64,000 nucleotides of DNA from Paraspadella gotoi (lineage: Eukaryota; Chaetognatha): the NCBI GenBank assembly GCA_051294375.1, contig CM119271.1, forward strand, positions 5,445,991 through 5,509,990, in the 5' to 3' direction. Both the position numbers and the translations under genes were made by a program. Under the pieces are notes generated by a model, which was not told the DNA's origin, did no database searches, and saw only the letters and a list, made by a program, of their open reading frames with translations. Shown here piece after piece: positions 42,036-55,663 of the stretch. Each line of letters begins with the position of its first letter. Position 1 is the first letter of the stretch.

Positions 42036-42300
42036 ATGCACGCAACTCTCTATCGCACGCCGGGTGCGACGCGGGAACTCCTCATACATTCCGGGACAGA
42101 GAAGAAGATAGAGAGATAGGAGAGAGGGAGAGGAGAAGAGAAGAGAGGAAGAGAGAGAGAGAGAGACGAGAGCAGAGAGTAGAATGAGAGAGAGAAGAGA
42201 GAGAAACTCAAGGATGCCCGGCCCGATTCTGGCCCTTTCTTTCCAGACCGGAGGGCGGCAGTGCGTGTTCAACAAAGAGAAACCAAATATTACGATTGTT

Positions 42301-42334
<34 letters not shown>

Positions 42335-42347
42335 GAGACAGAGAGAT

Positions 42348-42384
<37 letters not shown>

Positions 42385-42876
42385 ATGATACCAGACAAGT
42401 GGACCGGAACTTTATCTTGTTTGGGTGGTCGGTTACTCACATTTCGGATCGAAACGATTTTCTGGCGTTTAGTTCGATTGAAATTCAATCAGATCATCGG
42501 TTCAATTCAATCGATAATCGGTTTTCGACCTCCTTACAATAAAAGAAGTTAATCGGTTAATCAATTATATTTTAGAGCCATTTGATGTAACAAATTGTCA
42601 ATTGCTAGTTAATTTTTAAATCTTAAGAAAAGTGAATTTAAGTTCTTTACTTATCAAAGAAACTTGTCTTATCGAATTTTTTTTTTTTAAAAATGAATTA
42701 CAAAAAAGGACGACATTCAGGTAAAGTTGTTCAGTTACTTCTAGAAGTTTGACTAATTCATAAGTAATTAATAATTCATCGATAAAAAAGATGCACAGAT
42801 GTAACCCCAGCCATCAAATATAAAAAAAAAAAAAAAAAAAAAATCCATGTCTTATCTGATTCTTCAATCTTCATAG
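40516..42876. other. Intergenic region with foldback and GA/CT repeats
   Basis: Repeat R1 continues to 40790. A long inverted repeat is at 41359-41596, (CT)n at 41972-42035, and (GA)-rich tracts at 42100-42200 and 42300-42382. No exon recognised. Confidence 0.65.
41359..41596. repeat. Long inverted repeat (foldback), about 115-bp arms
   Basis: The left arm starting CAGATTCGAAAAAGGAAAGT is matched by its reverse complement ending ACTTTCCTTTTTCGAATCTG, with only a few differences. Both arms contain GAACATGTTTGGACATGTT. A foldback MITE and a snap-back read artefact are both possible. Confidence 0.85.
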
Positions 42877-43964
42877 AGACAAATGACTCCATTCACAATC
42901 CGTCAATCAGAACCTCCCGCCGATTTCCTCACAGACGGCGCCACCAACCGGCCGCAGAATCTAGATGACGTCGCCGGTCGACGACATCAGCCTGGAAACA
43001 ACGCCGACAGGAAAAAAGACGGAGGCGTTGGCGCCAATAGGAGACACAGCGCTCCGGAGAGATCCGCGGTAGACGATTCTCGATCGGCGGCGAGAACCGT
43101 CAAGGTTGACAAACGCGGGGCCGGCGCGCGCGGGGACGGACACGGCAACGTAAAATTCTCCGAAAATCGCGGGGTCCGTCCTCGGGTAAGAACCGGCGGC
43201 GCAGGTGGTGGCGACGTAGGCTTTGGAGGCGCCCGCCACCGAGGCAGCGAGGCCAGCGGCGTATCAGCCGCCGACGCAGCGGCCGTCGAAGAGGAAATTG
43301 GCGCGGATGACGTCAACAAAAGGTGGTCGCTCACAAAGTGGCAGCTGTTGAATGTGCAACGGGACAGGGTGTCGATTCCCATGCGGCCCAAACAGATTAT
43401 GGGTGATGAGAAGGTAGAATCTTGGGATGGGGGGGGGGAAGGCAGAGGGAAAATATTCTAGAATTTCTATCTCGGGCTTTGTGAAGCCAAAGTTGTGAAC
43501 AGTTTACAGAAAAAATTAGGCAATAAAAAAGTCATTGACTCTACAACTGATAAATAAAAGACGTCCGTCTTAAGCACATTTTTACGCCTGGCTTAAACCA
43601 GAATAGTTTTTTTAAAGTGAGCAGGTTTTTAGCTGTGGGCCTTTGACTGAAGGCATCTTATTCTTCTTTCTTCCTCCTCAACCCTTCATATCAGCCGCCT
43701 TCTCAGCCCAACCTTACGCCAGCCGTGAAACCTCGACCTTCAGATCACTTATCAATCCGGTCTTCAATTCGTCCTCTTGATGAACCTCCGCCACCCGTCG
43801 ATACTGTCACTATCGCCTCAACTGCGCATCCTCCTGACGAAGCTGATGGCGCCCCTGCTGCTGGCCCATCTGACGAACCTTCAAAGCCCAATGAGATTCC
43901 GGCTCGGCAGCCGTGCTACTTGATCACGTGCTTTTCATGGATTTACGGACGGAAAAAAAGCTAA
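42877..43964 (+). CDS. Unrecognised gene A, shares an exon type with gene B
   Basis: Exon 42877-43413 (upstream start not settled; an ATG is at 42883) encodes an Arg/Gly/Ala-rich segment. It includes NRRHSAPE and ARHRGSEASGVSAA and ends NKRWSLTKWQLLNVQRDRV, IPMRPKQIMGDEK before GTAGAA. Exon 43695-43964 continues in phase with a Pro-rich chain (PPSQPNLTPAVKPRP) and ends CYLITCFSWIYGRKKS plus stop. AATAAA follows at 44088-44093. The first exon is closely related to 45566-46041. It may be the C-terminal end of a longer gene or a shortened duplicate of gene B. I do not recognise a family. The conserved Trp/Leu/Arg block looks like the functional core, and the rest is low complexity. Confidence 0.55.
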
Positions 43965-44087
43965 AAAAAAAAGCAAAAAAAATGTGAAAGCAGCTGGTTG
44001 TCATTTTTACACTGATGAAACCGACCGGATAGAAGATAATATGAGAAATGAATGTGTAATCTGCTGATTTTTTTAATTGTACCGCTC

Positions 44088-44093
44088 AATAAA
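44088..44093 (+). terminator. Poly(A) signal AATAAA of gene A
   Basis: AATAAA about 125 bp after the stop codon at 43964. Confidence 0.45.
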
Positions 44094-44514
44094 TCGATTA
44101 AAGTTATATGAAACATATAAAACACATAAAAATCCCTAAATAGCGAGCATTGTCCATTACATGAAAATTACAAAGTTTTTGATGAATTGCCAAAGAATAA
44201 CATATTTTTAATTTTTCTATTTAAGCAAAGTTCTTAGGTATTTTAATTATTATAAGTTATATTGCATGATATAATCTGTTCCTGAAGAGTTTCTCAATTT
44301 TCATTTGCCTCGCCCTCACTTAGTTTTTAAATTTTTGATTGTTTTGAATTTTAAATTAGTATTGAAAAGGGTTCATTAGAAAAATGTTAATATGTGATAC
44401 AAGCGAGGGTCATCTCTTTTCAGAGAAGATTAGAAATTTCTTTTAAGTAATGTAAGTTGTAAGAAATGCAAAAAAATTTCCAAGATATGGTGGACTAAAA
44501 TCCACCACAACCGT

Positions 44515-44715
44515 TTATCGGCGGCCATTGGTGCAGGAGGGCAAGTTATCCGCCTCCCAACCGAAGCTCCAGGGTTCTACCCCAGTGGTCGACTAGTAGT
44601 TTACAGGGAGGGTGCGCTTAACCCGCCTGTGACACGGTGTTGCAACCTGTCCGAAGCTCGGACTTATATTGCAATGGTTCTGTCACTAACTCATAACAAT
44701 TATTACTTCAAAGAT
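44515..44715 (+). mobile_element. tRNA-derived-looking SINE, copy 2
   Basis: Plus-strand copy of the 5085-5285 element: GCGGCCATTGGTGC, then CAGGGTTCTACCCC as B-box-like segment, GCGCTTAACCCGCCTGTGAC, and AACAATTATTACTTCA at the end. Divergence of this copy from the first argues for an established family. Confidence 0.6.
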
Positions 44716-45565
44716 AACATTGAGTTTTAACAAAATAGGACAATTCTTTTTTTTTATTCTTCGCCGAGTCACCCAACAAGCAATATTTTTTTAGGGGGGT
44801 TAAAAGGCAATGACATGCGAATGACACGGAATGGTAGGCGAATGAGACAGAATGACAGAAAATGACAGGGAATGGTCGGGAATGACAAATTAGTTAAGCA
44901 TAAAATAAATTTTGCTGATTAATAACGATTCGTTTTATACTATCCTGAGGGCCTAAACCTAACTTAATCGTTATCCCTACCCTAATCCCTACTCCTATAT
45001 TGCTTACTCTTACCCTAATCCCTAACCCCCATAATTATCCCTAAACAATTAATCACCAACCTAAGACGCCGCACTGCAATTATTATTCAAATTGAAAATT
45101 TAAAGCTTTCTGCAAAATAAAGGTGATCTTGGGTATTTCTCCGTTGCCCTGACCGAGCATATAAAAACTTACAATGAAAAGATACTTTATTCATGCACTC
45201 GGTTTGAAGCGAAAGAGATTTGCTGCCCCTTCATACGGAAAAGGGGGCTTCGATGACCACGTTAGCAAAAATGTTTTTTTGCCGTAAAAAAAGGGAAGCT
45301 AACTTTTCGACTTTCTCAACAAAACTCATCTCATCGAGTTAAAAATAAAAATGAGTCATAAAAACTCAGGTAAAGACTAAAGTTGTCGTTGGCTTACATC
45401 CTTATTCTAAATTACTTTTTTGTTTGAATAATAATAATGAATATCAATTATTATTTTGTCCGCGGAAAATATTAAGTAACTCGAGATACCGCATACCATT
45501 ATCGCACCAATCACGACGATTACATTCCGAACCAAGCATTTCGATAAAAAAAAATTTCATTCCAG

Positions 45566-48500
45566 CAAGCACCTCCAAGCGGACACCGAATCTCGACGAC
45601 ATCGCCGGCAGGGTACCTCGTCATCACCATGGAAACGACGCGGACAGAGATTCGACGAGGAAAGATGGCGAGAAGGGAAACGAGGCCAATAGGAGGCACA
45701 GTGCCCCCATTGTAAGAGGCAAGAAAGGCGACTCGGCTATAGATTCTCATCGGTCTCGACCAGCCGGTGGCTCGCGGGGTGAAGGACGCGGCGCCGATAA
45801 AAACGCCGGCAGTTTGCGCCTGAAAAGACCCGCGGGCGCCGGCGACGCCACATTCGGGGTGGCCCGCCACCGCGGCAGCGAGGCCAGCGTCGTCTCTGCC
45901 GCTTTCGCCGCGGCAGAAGAGGCTGCGGTTGCCGAAGACGTCAACAAAAGGTGGTCGCTGAAAAAGTGGCAGCTGCTGAACGTGTTAAGGGACAGGGTGG
46001 CCATTCCTCTGGGGCCGAGGAAGATGACCGGTGATTTGAAGGTAGAATGGGGTGGGGGAATTTGGTAGGTATTATTTTTTTTTAAGTGGGCATGTATGTT
46101 AGTTTTATTATTATTACAGACGATTATCAAAACGATTATCCTAGATTAATAGAATATACCATTTAAGACAAAAATTTTGGTAATGTATATCAAACTCATG
46201 CATTTACCTTTAATTTTTAATCGTTTTCATGTTTTGGCTTGCAATCGTCATATTTTTGCTTTGTTCAATGGACGAAAAGTAATTAAATGTAGCGCAAAAT
46301 GTAGGATTGAGTTATTAAAATTTGAAATACTTTCATGTTTCTCAGGACGACAGTTTTGGGACTGAGTCCCTGACTCTGTCCGTCGAATCTTCGGTGGAAG
46401 ATGAAGAGGAGGAGGAGGAGGAGGAGGAGGAGGAAGAGGAGGAAGAGGAGGAAGAACCGGAGCCTGAACCAATTCCGATCCCCGTCCCGAGGCCGTCAGC
46501 GACGGCTTGGACCCAAACGACACCCAAAGCAGAAGTCCCTGAAGACGAAGTCGCCAAGCGGTTGGACAGAATCTTGCGCGCGGTTGAGGCCACAAAAGAT
46601 CGAGTCGACGACGTTGACGAGAGGGTGGCCAGGCTGGAGAAGATGGGCCTTGACAAAGCGGGCCAAAAGGTATAGGGTCAGACCATGGGGTGCGTTTGAA
46701 GGATAGCCGGTTGGATGGCGTTTTAACTGATAATATTTTTTGTTCATTTAATCAAAACGTTCTTTGTAACAAATTATCCATTCATTTAATAAATAAGCTA
46801 TACGATTAAAACTATGTGTCAAACAAACGTACGAACAAAAACGACACAAATCTAGACGACCGACTAATATTTCGCGACGGAAAATGACTATAATAGTATA
46901 AATAAAACGGTAGACAAAATCTAAAATGCTTTTCTCCGTTGTATCTGTTTATAAATTTATGATTCATTTAATAAAAATCCATGGTCTTCATTTCTTTTTG
47001 ACCCCTCCCCCCCTCTTGCAGCCGGCCTGCGACCGTCTCCCGCCCAAAATCAACCCCTTCGCTCTTCCACCCGGCTTCAATCTCCTACGTTTCTTGTTGC
47101 CTCGAGATCCTCTGGTGGCCTCAGATCCCGGAATCCGGCGCCGATACACTTCGCCGATGGAACCCGGGTCGGCGAAGATGGCGACGACGACGACGATTAC
47201 GGTGCTGACCGATGTGAGTTGGTCCTCCCTTCCGAATAGTGAACGATGAGCAACGATAAAGTGGTTTCTGCAGCTGCTGCTGCAGCTGCGGATACAGCGA
47301 TCAGCCTGAGTATCTACCCGTTTCAAAGTTTATTCAGTATCAAATGATTGGCGCCGGAAGTAATGGAAGAAGCTCTAAAGACATAACGATTCAAAAGTCT
47401 TGTGTTCGCGTAATCGAAGTTAATTTAAAAAAAAAAAATTGCCCGGGGAATAAGATTGAGAATTAGCGTAGGTAGCTCCCCAAGGTCTCCTCTACAGGAA
47501 AGGTTTCTTTTTGTTCCAAAAGTTATTTGAGACTTAGCGCCCGTCATCAGATTCGATTCGATCGTCAATCAATAGCTCTCATTCAATAGCTCCCTATCCG
47601 TGAACAAATGTCCCACAACGATAAAAAAAAAAATTTAAAAAAAAAAAAACGAAACCAGGACCGAGCTCCTTCGCTGGCCGAAGAGGATCGTCGAGTGTCG
47701 TCGACGTTGGAAGTCGAAGGCTCTCAGAGTCTGAGATCGAGGACGCTCTCTTTCAAGTCGGAGAGAAGTCGCAGATCGATGGAGGTGGGGTTTGTTGGCG
47801 CCATTAGAATTAACTTAATTATAAATTATTAATTATATTATATATTATTATACAATTAATTATTAAGGTCAAAAAAAAATTGGGAAAATTTTTTTAAAAG
47901 GGAATGGAAAACGTGGTTGTCGTTTCAACGGAATTAAAAAAAAACATGTTAGAATTTCGGTCACCAAAACCATATAATATATATTAATATATATATATAT
48001 TAATATTTATTAATATATATTTGACGTCAGGAAAATCTATACGGCGACAAAATCATGAGGGTAAAAAAGGGGAGAAACTAGAGGGAGAGAGGGAGAAAGG
48101 GAGAAAGGTGAACTGAATCTCGTGAACGCGGCCCCAAATCCCTGGGAGGAGAATGAAGAGGAGGTGAATTGGAAGGAGAGTGGTCATAGACCCGCGTCCG
48201 TCTATCTCCTTTTATTCCGTTAGTCATTTCAATAACCTACACTTGAATAGAAAATACTGAAAAAAAACAAAAAAAAACAATTAAAACTTTTTATCTTCGC
48301 CCCCCCCCCCACCCCGAAACCCTCGATTCCAGTCAAATCCACAGTTACCGCCTCAGATTAAAAATTCCCAACTCACCTCCGAAGTTCATCTGTCGAAGCC
48401 AATGACGATCAGCTTCAGAGATTTGCAAGTCGACGTCCGAGAAGAGGACGAGGTCGAGTCGATAGACGACGAGAACGACGACAACGACAACGAAATTAAA

Positions 48501-48697
48501 ATCAATGTCAACCTCGCGAAGAGAGTCACCGTTTTTGGTAACAGGTGAGGAAATACATGTTATTATTTAAAAAAAATATAAATATATTATTTTTTTCTGT
48601 AATGAATTTAAAAAAATACGAATTATTTCGTGTTTTTTTTTTGTTTTTTTTTATCATCAGTTCCGGCAGCGAAGAAAATTTTGATGACAACCAAAGG
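45566..48697 (+). CDS. Unrecognised gene B, acidic/low-complexity multi-exon protein
   Basis: Six exons with agreeing phases: 45566-46041, 46346-46669, 47022-47213, 47659-47784, 48333-48544, 48661-48697. The first, related to gene A, contains TPNLDDIAG, NRRHSAPI, ARHRGSEASVVSAA and NKRWSLKKWQLLNVLRDRV. The second has a run of about 20 Glu, a Pro-rich PEPEPIPIPVPRP and a coiled-coil-like RLDRILRAVEATKDRVDDVDE. The third starts PACDRLPPKINPFALPPGF; the fourth is Ser/Arg-rich (RSRTLSFKSERSRRS). The fifth is acidic, ending NLAKRVTVFGNR, and the sixth reads SSGSEENFDDNQR. Splice sites are canonical. The 5' and 3' ends are not found; no stop is seen in the chain, so it is a fragment or continues right. 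The Ser/Arg/Glu-rich style suggests a cytoplasmic or nuclear protein with no membrane segment. No family assigned. Confidence 0.6.
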
Positions 48698-49652
48698 GTA
48701 AGGGATGTTGATTGTTGTCGTTATTAAACCTGTCATTGTTGTTGTTGATGATCTGAGATCGAGAATTTTAGCTATTTGTAAATAAAAATTAAATTTGAGG
48801 TCTTCCGCAATAGTTAATAGAAAAATATTATTAAATTTTAATAATTAGATATAAGAAATAAAATTGTAAAAAAAAATGAGAAAATTATTTTTTAAGGCAA
48901 CTAGGAGTCATGTGTGATGCCCGGGGTGTGAGGCATCTCCCGACAGCTGGTGCTCAGGGCTTTGGACCTTAAAGCCAACGGGTGATATGCCTCGTCAAGC
49001 TTGGCACCACAGGCTGCCCGGCTGTTGCCAAGAAACTCATCATAGATCAATATGTTCCTTACTAAATACTTTTTTTGTTTTATTGGTGTCAGGGTGAAAC
49101 GCACGTCACCTTTCTTTCTGATGATCAGAATTCAATCAATGAATGAAATGATCGCTTCTTCTCGAATTTATCTTTGTTTTATTCCATCAATTTTCAAAAG
49201 CAATGACTATATTGAGTGACATCATTTTGCCTGCAATAAAAGTGAAAAAAAATTCAATAAAAAAAGATAAAAACATAGCAAAACTCAGCAGGCTTTCAAT
49301 GAAGATTATTAATTGATTTCTAGTTTCCTTACCGATGTGGAATGGTTTAATATTTATTCTAGTGTTCCATTTGGATAAAATCAGCACCATCTATGTTTTA
49401 TTTCTTATAATAGAATATCATTTTTATTTAGACTAAACCTTAGCCTTTTCTTCTTCTTATTCTTTCCTCTCTTATCATTTTTTTTCCGAATCTGCCACGT
49501 GGTTGGCTCTCTGTGTGGGAGGGGGAGAGAGGTGTGTGTGAGGGACCGGTTATCCGTTTGATTGAAAATGGTAGTAAAAGCTCCGCTGAGTTGATTGGAA
49601 GAGGAAAAATATACAACGCCTTTTTAAAGGCTTTCAAGTCTGATTGGCGTTG

Positions 49653-49656
<4 letters not shown>

Positions 49657-49732
<76 letters not shown>
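49657..49732. repeat. (GA)n microsatellite
   Basis: About 75 bp uninterrupted. Confidence 0.95.
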
Positions 49733-49733
<1 letters not shown>

Positions 49734-49836
49734 TGTGTTAGACTGCGTCTTGACGATTTGTTTGTGAGTGAATAACTTAACCTCCTAAAAACTAGGAACT
49801 TAAACAAAGAGCGCTTATCGTCCGTTTGATTAAAAC

Positions 49837-49868
<32 letters not shown>

Positions 49869-50242
49869 TCCCAGACGTTTGATCCCCCAAAGTCCACTTT
49901 CTTCTCCCCCCCCCTTCCCCTCCCTTCCCCCCCTTCCTACCTCTTTCAAAATTCCTGACCTTTTCTTCGGTCGTTCCCCTCCGTTCCGTCTTCTCTATCT
50001 TCCGGATGTCAACCGATTCTCTTTACATTCCGGATGTAATAGACTCCCCAACTGGAGCTTTTTGCTCCTCTCATGCTGGCATTCCGCGTATGATAAAATG
50101 CGCGTCGTGCCGGAAGAAGAAGAAGAAGAAAAAGAAGTAGAAGAAGAGGAGCATAGTGGAGCGAAAGGAGCTGGGAGTAGCGGCTTTGCTCCAGCGATAC
50201 ACGGGTCGCCTTTTTTTCGCTACGCCACCATGTTCGTCGCAT

Positions 50243-50276
<34 letters not shown>

Positions 50277-50974
50277 CTTCCGCTCAATGTGATACATCCA
50301 TTCACCAATTTCCTTTATTTTTCGACGCATCATTTTTTCTTTTTTTAATTAAACATGAACGCACTCTTTGTCTGGTTTTTAACAGAATTTAAACTTTAAA
50401 AACTAACCAGACCACTTTAGTTTTTCCTAACAATAATCTGAACTCTCTCACGTACCTAGGAAATTAGTGTTCAGCGCTCACGAATAAGAAACGTAAATTT
50501 CAATGAGATGCGCGCGAGCATTTTTATATTATCATAAGCACGAAACTTATATACAACAAGCGTTCAGGTCTTAGCCAAGTATTACCTTAGTTATCAGCAC
50601 TTAAAACATAAGCGGGACGGCACAACGAACGGACAGACAGACGGATCAACCGACCGTCCCGCAAGTGTCTTATAAAGTACTCACGGGGCAAAACTGAAAA
50701 ACGGAAAAAAAAACCCGAGTTGTGAGAAGTCTCGGAAATGAATCAAGCGTAATTAGCTTTCGTGGATGTGGCTAAATAAACCAAAGGATCTCACCTTAAA
50801 AACCTTCCCGATTTCCTATGATTTATTACCAAAATTATTACCTAAATTTATTACCTAAGTTAATGAGAAGAAATACCGTTTTCTCTCGTTTTTGGGAGGT
50901 AATTCAATATACGAAAGTTCGACTGGAAAATATTGCGGGAGGCGGTGAGAGGACCCGAGGACTACGGAAGCGTA

Positions 50975-51094
<120 letters not shown>

Positions 51095-52504
51095 AAAGAA
51101 AAGCTAAGCGCGAGTGTTGAACCCGAAAATTATCGATTAGGTAATGACGCATTTTATAATTTTTTCATCAGCAGAAAAAAAAAAAGAACTTGCCAGGACC
51201 GAAGAGATTCTGTTTGTTTTTCTACTGGAATAAACAAATATTAAAAGAAACAAACAATCGTCATGTATCTTCACCTGGTCATCATTCCCTTCGCTCTTTG
51301 TATCTACTTGATGTAAATTCCGAGATATTTGGGCCGGAAATCCTCTCCCCCTTTCAAAATAAACTCGGCACCGGAAGTCGACCGCGCATCGAAACGACGA
51401 CGACGACGTCCCGCGAAAGGAGGCGCGGCCAGTGACGTCATCGTCTCTCTCTCTATCTTCTCTCTCTCTTTTTTTTCGCGTCTCGAGAGAACCGAAGTTG
51501 GTTTATGTCAAACAACGAATTGGGTGGACGTCGACGACGACAACGACGACGCCATTTTTGCGACGAAATTCGTCAAAAGTCAAAAGTAGCGAAATTTAAC
51601 CGTCAGGTGTCTCTCTGTGTCTCTCCTCGCATTCTCTGCATTCTCTGGGCGGAGCTCTCTATCTCACTATCGATCCGTCTCTGTCTCTCGTTCGTTTTTG
51701 CGGAGCTCTCTTTTCCTTTTCATTCGAGTTAATTCGGATCATCACTGCCTTACATGTTGCAATAATTGATGCAGTTTAAAAAAAAAAAAAAACACCGACC
51801 CCAAAAAAGAATAAATAACAACAAACGTTGAAATTAATGGAATTTTTAAAAACCGCTTGGGATTTATTCGTCAAAAATTACAACATCAAAAAAATCCGGT
51901 AAGTACATAAACGTGAGGGATAAAAAGTTGAATTTTTTTTTCTGAAAGACAAAACTTAGCCGAATATGAAATTCATTGAAATCCACTCGCCTTTGTTGAA
52001 CTTCATTTGTGTTGCGTTTTCGTACTGGTCTATTCTTCTTTCTTCGACAATTTTAAAGATAGAAAACGTAGTAATATGAATATACAAATATCTCAAGTCT
52101 ACTAATGACAAATCGGGGATTTAAGATTTAAAAAAAAAAATCAACATCGAACAAAAGCTGATTCACAAATGAACCAACGACACGGATTAACGGAGGTGTC
52201 GCCATGGCAACCACTTCCAACGCTCCCATCGTCCTTGCCTCGAACCAAACAATAGCCACCTCCACCCTTGTAGCTTTTCGATTTTTTCATTTTCAATTAC
52301 CCGATCGAATGCGTCCCTTTGCGCATGCGTCAGTTCAGAACCAAACGAGGGGACAACTGGTCTCTTTTCCTCTCCTTCCTTCGATGCCAGAAAAAAAAAG
52401 CTTGACGCTGACGCCGTGTCTTCTATCTATGGTGTGCCAATGTCTAGAGTATATTTTCCAATTTGTACTCATTAATTTCCAAGGGAAAACAACAAAATGA
52501 ATTT

Positions 52505-52580
52505 GAAATGAATGAATGAATGAATGAATGAATGAATGAATGAATGAATGAATGAATGAATGAATGAATGAATGAATGAA
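52505..52580. repeat. (AATG)n microsatellite
   Basis: About 19 units of AATG/GAAT. Confidence 0.95.
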
Positions 52581-53084
52581 AAACGGCTTTTTCGGCTCTT
52601 TTATTGTCATTTGTTCTTGTTACTTAAATCTCTTAATTCCCCCATTCTCACGTATTATTTCTTCCAATATATTATATATATATTATATTATATTATATTA
52701 TATTATTAGTTTTCCCTTTTTCTCCTTGTTTCGCTTTTCTCTTTTCTATCGTATACTACGTCTCTCCTCATTTTTATTTTTCTGTTGTTGGTTTTTTTTT
52801 CATTTTCTTTCACCATATTACTTCAACCACTTCAACTTTCCTATTTCCCTACCCTTCTCCCTTCCCTCCCATCTTCTTCCTCCCTTCCCCCCCCTCCCGT
52901 CCTTTCGTCCTCTCTTTATTTGGGCTCAAAATAATCCAATACGGATTCGTTCATTTTCTGAGCTCAACGAAAAATCCTTTAGTCAATCGGTTTTATGACC
53001 ACTTCTCATTTATCTCGATATCATCGGAGATTACGATGCGTTTCTCTTTAATGCGGATCCTTCGTTATATTGAGATTGCGTTGT

Positions 53085-53490
53085 GTTTTTTAGTCGCGCC
53101 GCGAGTACTCGCGGAGCAACTCTATAAGTCACTTTTCGGTCGGTCGGTCGCTTGTTTGGTATATCTATTCGTTGGTCTGTCTCACGTTAAAAATACTTAT
53201 AACTTGGTCAATGCTTTATCATTTAAGTTCATATTTGGTATGAATGTAAAGAACCACTTTTATGTCATACTTGTAAAGTCACGAGATCACCTTAAAAATC
53301 TATCACATGAGTCATGACACAAAATTCGTTGCTCTTTTGTTATTTTGGCTGAGCGGGAAGTAACCTCAAATCTAAACGATCAAAGCGACACCTTTTGTTT
53401 TTAAAAATATATTGAAATGCTCGTAAAAAGAAAGTCACTGCGGCGCAACACACATTGGAATCTCCGTTCTTGTTTTCAGAGCCTTCGAGT
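53085..53490 (+). mobile_element. Interspersed repeat family R1, copy 3
   Basis: Starts CGCGCCGCGAGTACTCGCGG, then AACTCTATAAGTCACTTTTC and GGTCGGTCGGTCG. It ends TGCGGCGCAACACACATTGG and GTTCTTGTTTTCAG, but the centre differs from copies 1 and 2. Confidence 0.6.
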
Positions 53491-55184
53491 TTCGTTAAAA
53501 ATACTTTTTTCTTAATATTAGAGTCGAGTTGTAGAATTGTCGGGAGAAAATCCGCTTTAAATATACTTTTAAAAAACGTATTTGATATCTAATGATATCG
53601 GAGGTCTCATAAGCTTTTGGGTTTCGCGAATGAAAGAATGAATATCTTTGTGAATTCACCACACCATCCCGAATAAAACCTGCTCCTTTTTTTCCTCTTA
53701 AAATTCACGTTCTACTCCAGTGACGAAACTTAACTTCCACCTTCCTCCCCCCTCTCTACCTCCCCTTAACCTTTTCATTCGCCCCCCCCTCTTACTCCTT
53801 TTTCTTCAAAGGGCGAGTAGGGCTCGAGACTTCATTCCGATTCGGAGTCTGACATTTAAGACTCCCGCTCTTCGTTCCCTTCTCCAGAGCCCCATGCCAT
53901 TTACTGCGTCGACCGAAGACGTTGTCGACCCTACCCTCGCAACCTATCACTTTGTGAATAGTCACTAACCTCATTAAACTTTCATTCGACGGCATAATTA
54001 TAAATCGGAAGGGTCAATGTAGTTAACTATGTGTTTTGGACTGATTTTTATGAATAAATCTTTAATGATGAATTTTTACTTTTTGCACAAATTCCAAATT
54101 TAGTTTTAATACTGATAATCGATAAATAAATCTTAGGTTTCCAGTCTTCATTTTAATTTTCTGCGTGCGACTGTAAATTTAAATTTAAAAATTTTGCTAT
54201 TTTAGTTCAACCCATATGGAAAATTACCCATTAATTGACTGAACAAGCTATCTTTACTTCTGACATTTAACTGGATTAAGATAATTTAGTAATACCATGT
54301 AAGTTAATATCTCATCAAGGCTTAATTACAACGGATCGTTTATGTGTTTAAGACACAATCAACACTATCAACACTATCACTCTATCGCAATCCCTCGTCC
54401 CACCTCTTATCTTAGCCTCAAACCGAAGTCGCGTGTACAGGCTTAAAAATGTCAAAGTGTTTTTTTGAAGGTGGTACGTTGACGGTTTTACTACTTCTTT
54501 TGTTTCCAACTTCAAAATGTAATGAACAATAGATACAAATATATATATATATATATAGATATATATAGATGCTCCCTCTATTTCCAGAAGACAACACTGA
54601 CTTCCCCTTCCCAAATTGAATTATTAGATAAATAAAACATTTTTAAGAAAGAAAGCAATATATATTTGATTAAATAATAAGATTAAATACTAAATCCTTC
54701 ATAAAATATAAAAATAGAAAATAGTGAAACAAGTAATTTGCAAATTTTCATATCATATTAAAATTTTATTCGTGACGTGATTTTCATTTGGTGGCCCAAC
54801 TTCCTTCACTTTTTTTTGCAAACTCGTTTTTGATTGTTCCGTAAAACTGAAAAAAGTGCATTTTTAAAACGTACTACCGTGACCTAAGAGTACCCTGTAC
54901 TTTAGCCAATTAATTCTTTGTCGTATTCAGAGAGATGAATAGAGAAGCCCCATGAGATTAACCGCGAGGAGAGAAAACGTTCAATTAAGCGGATTTAAAA
55001 ATTGGAATCGCGCAGTCGCCTTCCCTAACAACCGTCCTTAGCAACCAAGTGTTTGTAAACGTGGATTACTCGTTGATTCACAGAACGAATACTTGGACCT
55101 AAGTTTAAAAATCATTGGTGATATAGTTACGGTACTATGCTTTTAAAGAGAAATTACACAAGTCTCGGATTAATATTAAAATAT

Positions 55185-55245
55185 ACCAAGTGAAGAGACA
55201 GTAATTATTGATGAGTGTTAATGACAGAGCCGTTCAATGTAAGCG
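55185..55245 (-). mobile_element. SINE fragment
   Basis: GAAGAGACAGTAATTATTGA to GTTCAATGTAAGC matches the 3' part (minus-strand sense) of the SINE at 5085-5285. Confidence 0.6.
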
Positions 55246-55561
55246 TCATTTTTTATCGCAATTTCAACTTTTTTTTTTCTTTCTCCCTGTATTTTCCCGC
55301 CTTGCCTTTCGTGGGAATTTTACTTTCTTCGCCCCCAGTCTTCTTCATCCTTACCTTCTTCCATTTTTTTAGTCGTTTCATTTCTTTTCTTTTTTTTTTT
55401 CTTTTCCTTCGCCTTTCTACTTTCCTTTCCTTTCTCCTTTCTCCTTTCCTTTCTCCTTTTCTTTCCAGAAGATTGAAATTCCATATTGTAAATCCTTTTG
55501 AATACTTGGGTAAACACGGTTTCTGGCGAGAGACCCTAGAAAAAATATCTCGTCCCGCAAT

Positions 55562-55591
55562 CTCTCTCTCTCTCTCTCTCCTCTTCTCTCT

Positions 55592-55661
<70 letters not shown>
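55562..55661. repeat. (CT)n microsatellite
   Basis: About 100 bp. Confidence 0.95.

Positions 55662-55663
<2 letters not shown>

Larger units (their letters stand above)
43965..45565. other. Intergenic region with SINE copy
   Basis: AT-rich; includes the SINE at 44515-44715 and a short run of GAATGACA-like repeats near 44815-44890, followed by CTAACCCTTACCC-like degenerate repeats around 44950-45050. No exon recognised. Confidence 0.55.

Noticed and set aside
49838-49868. Poly-Asp/Arg coding segment
   Set aside because: A (GAC)n microsatellite with no surrounding exon structure.
53036-53317. ORF with EQLYKSLFGRSV, also seen at 8943-9134 minus
   Set aside because: The shared peptide comes from interspersed repeat R1, which lacks any recognisable protein; coincidental reading frame.
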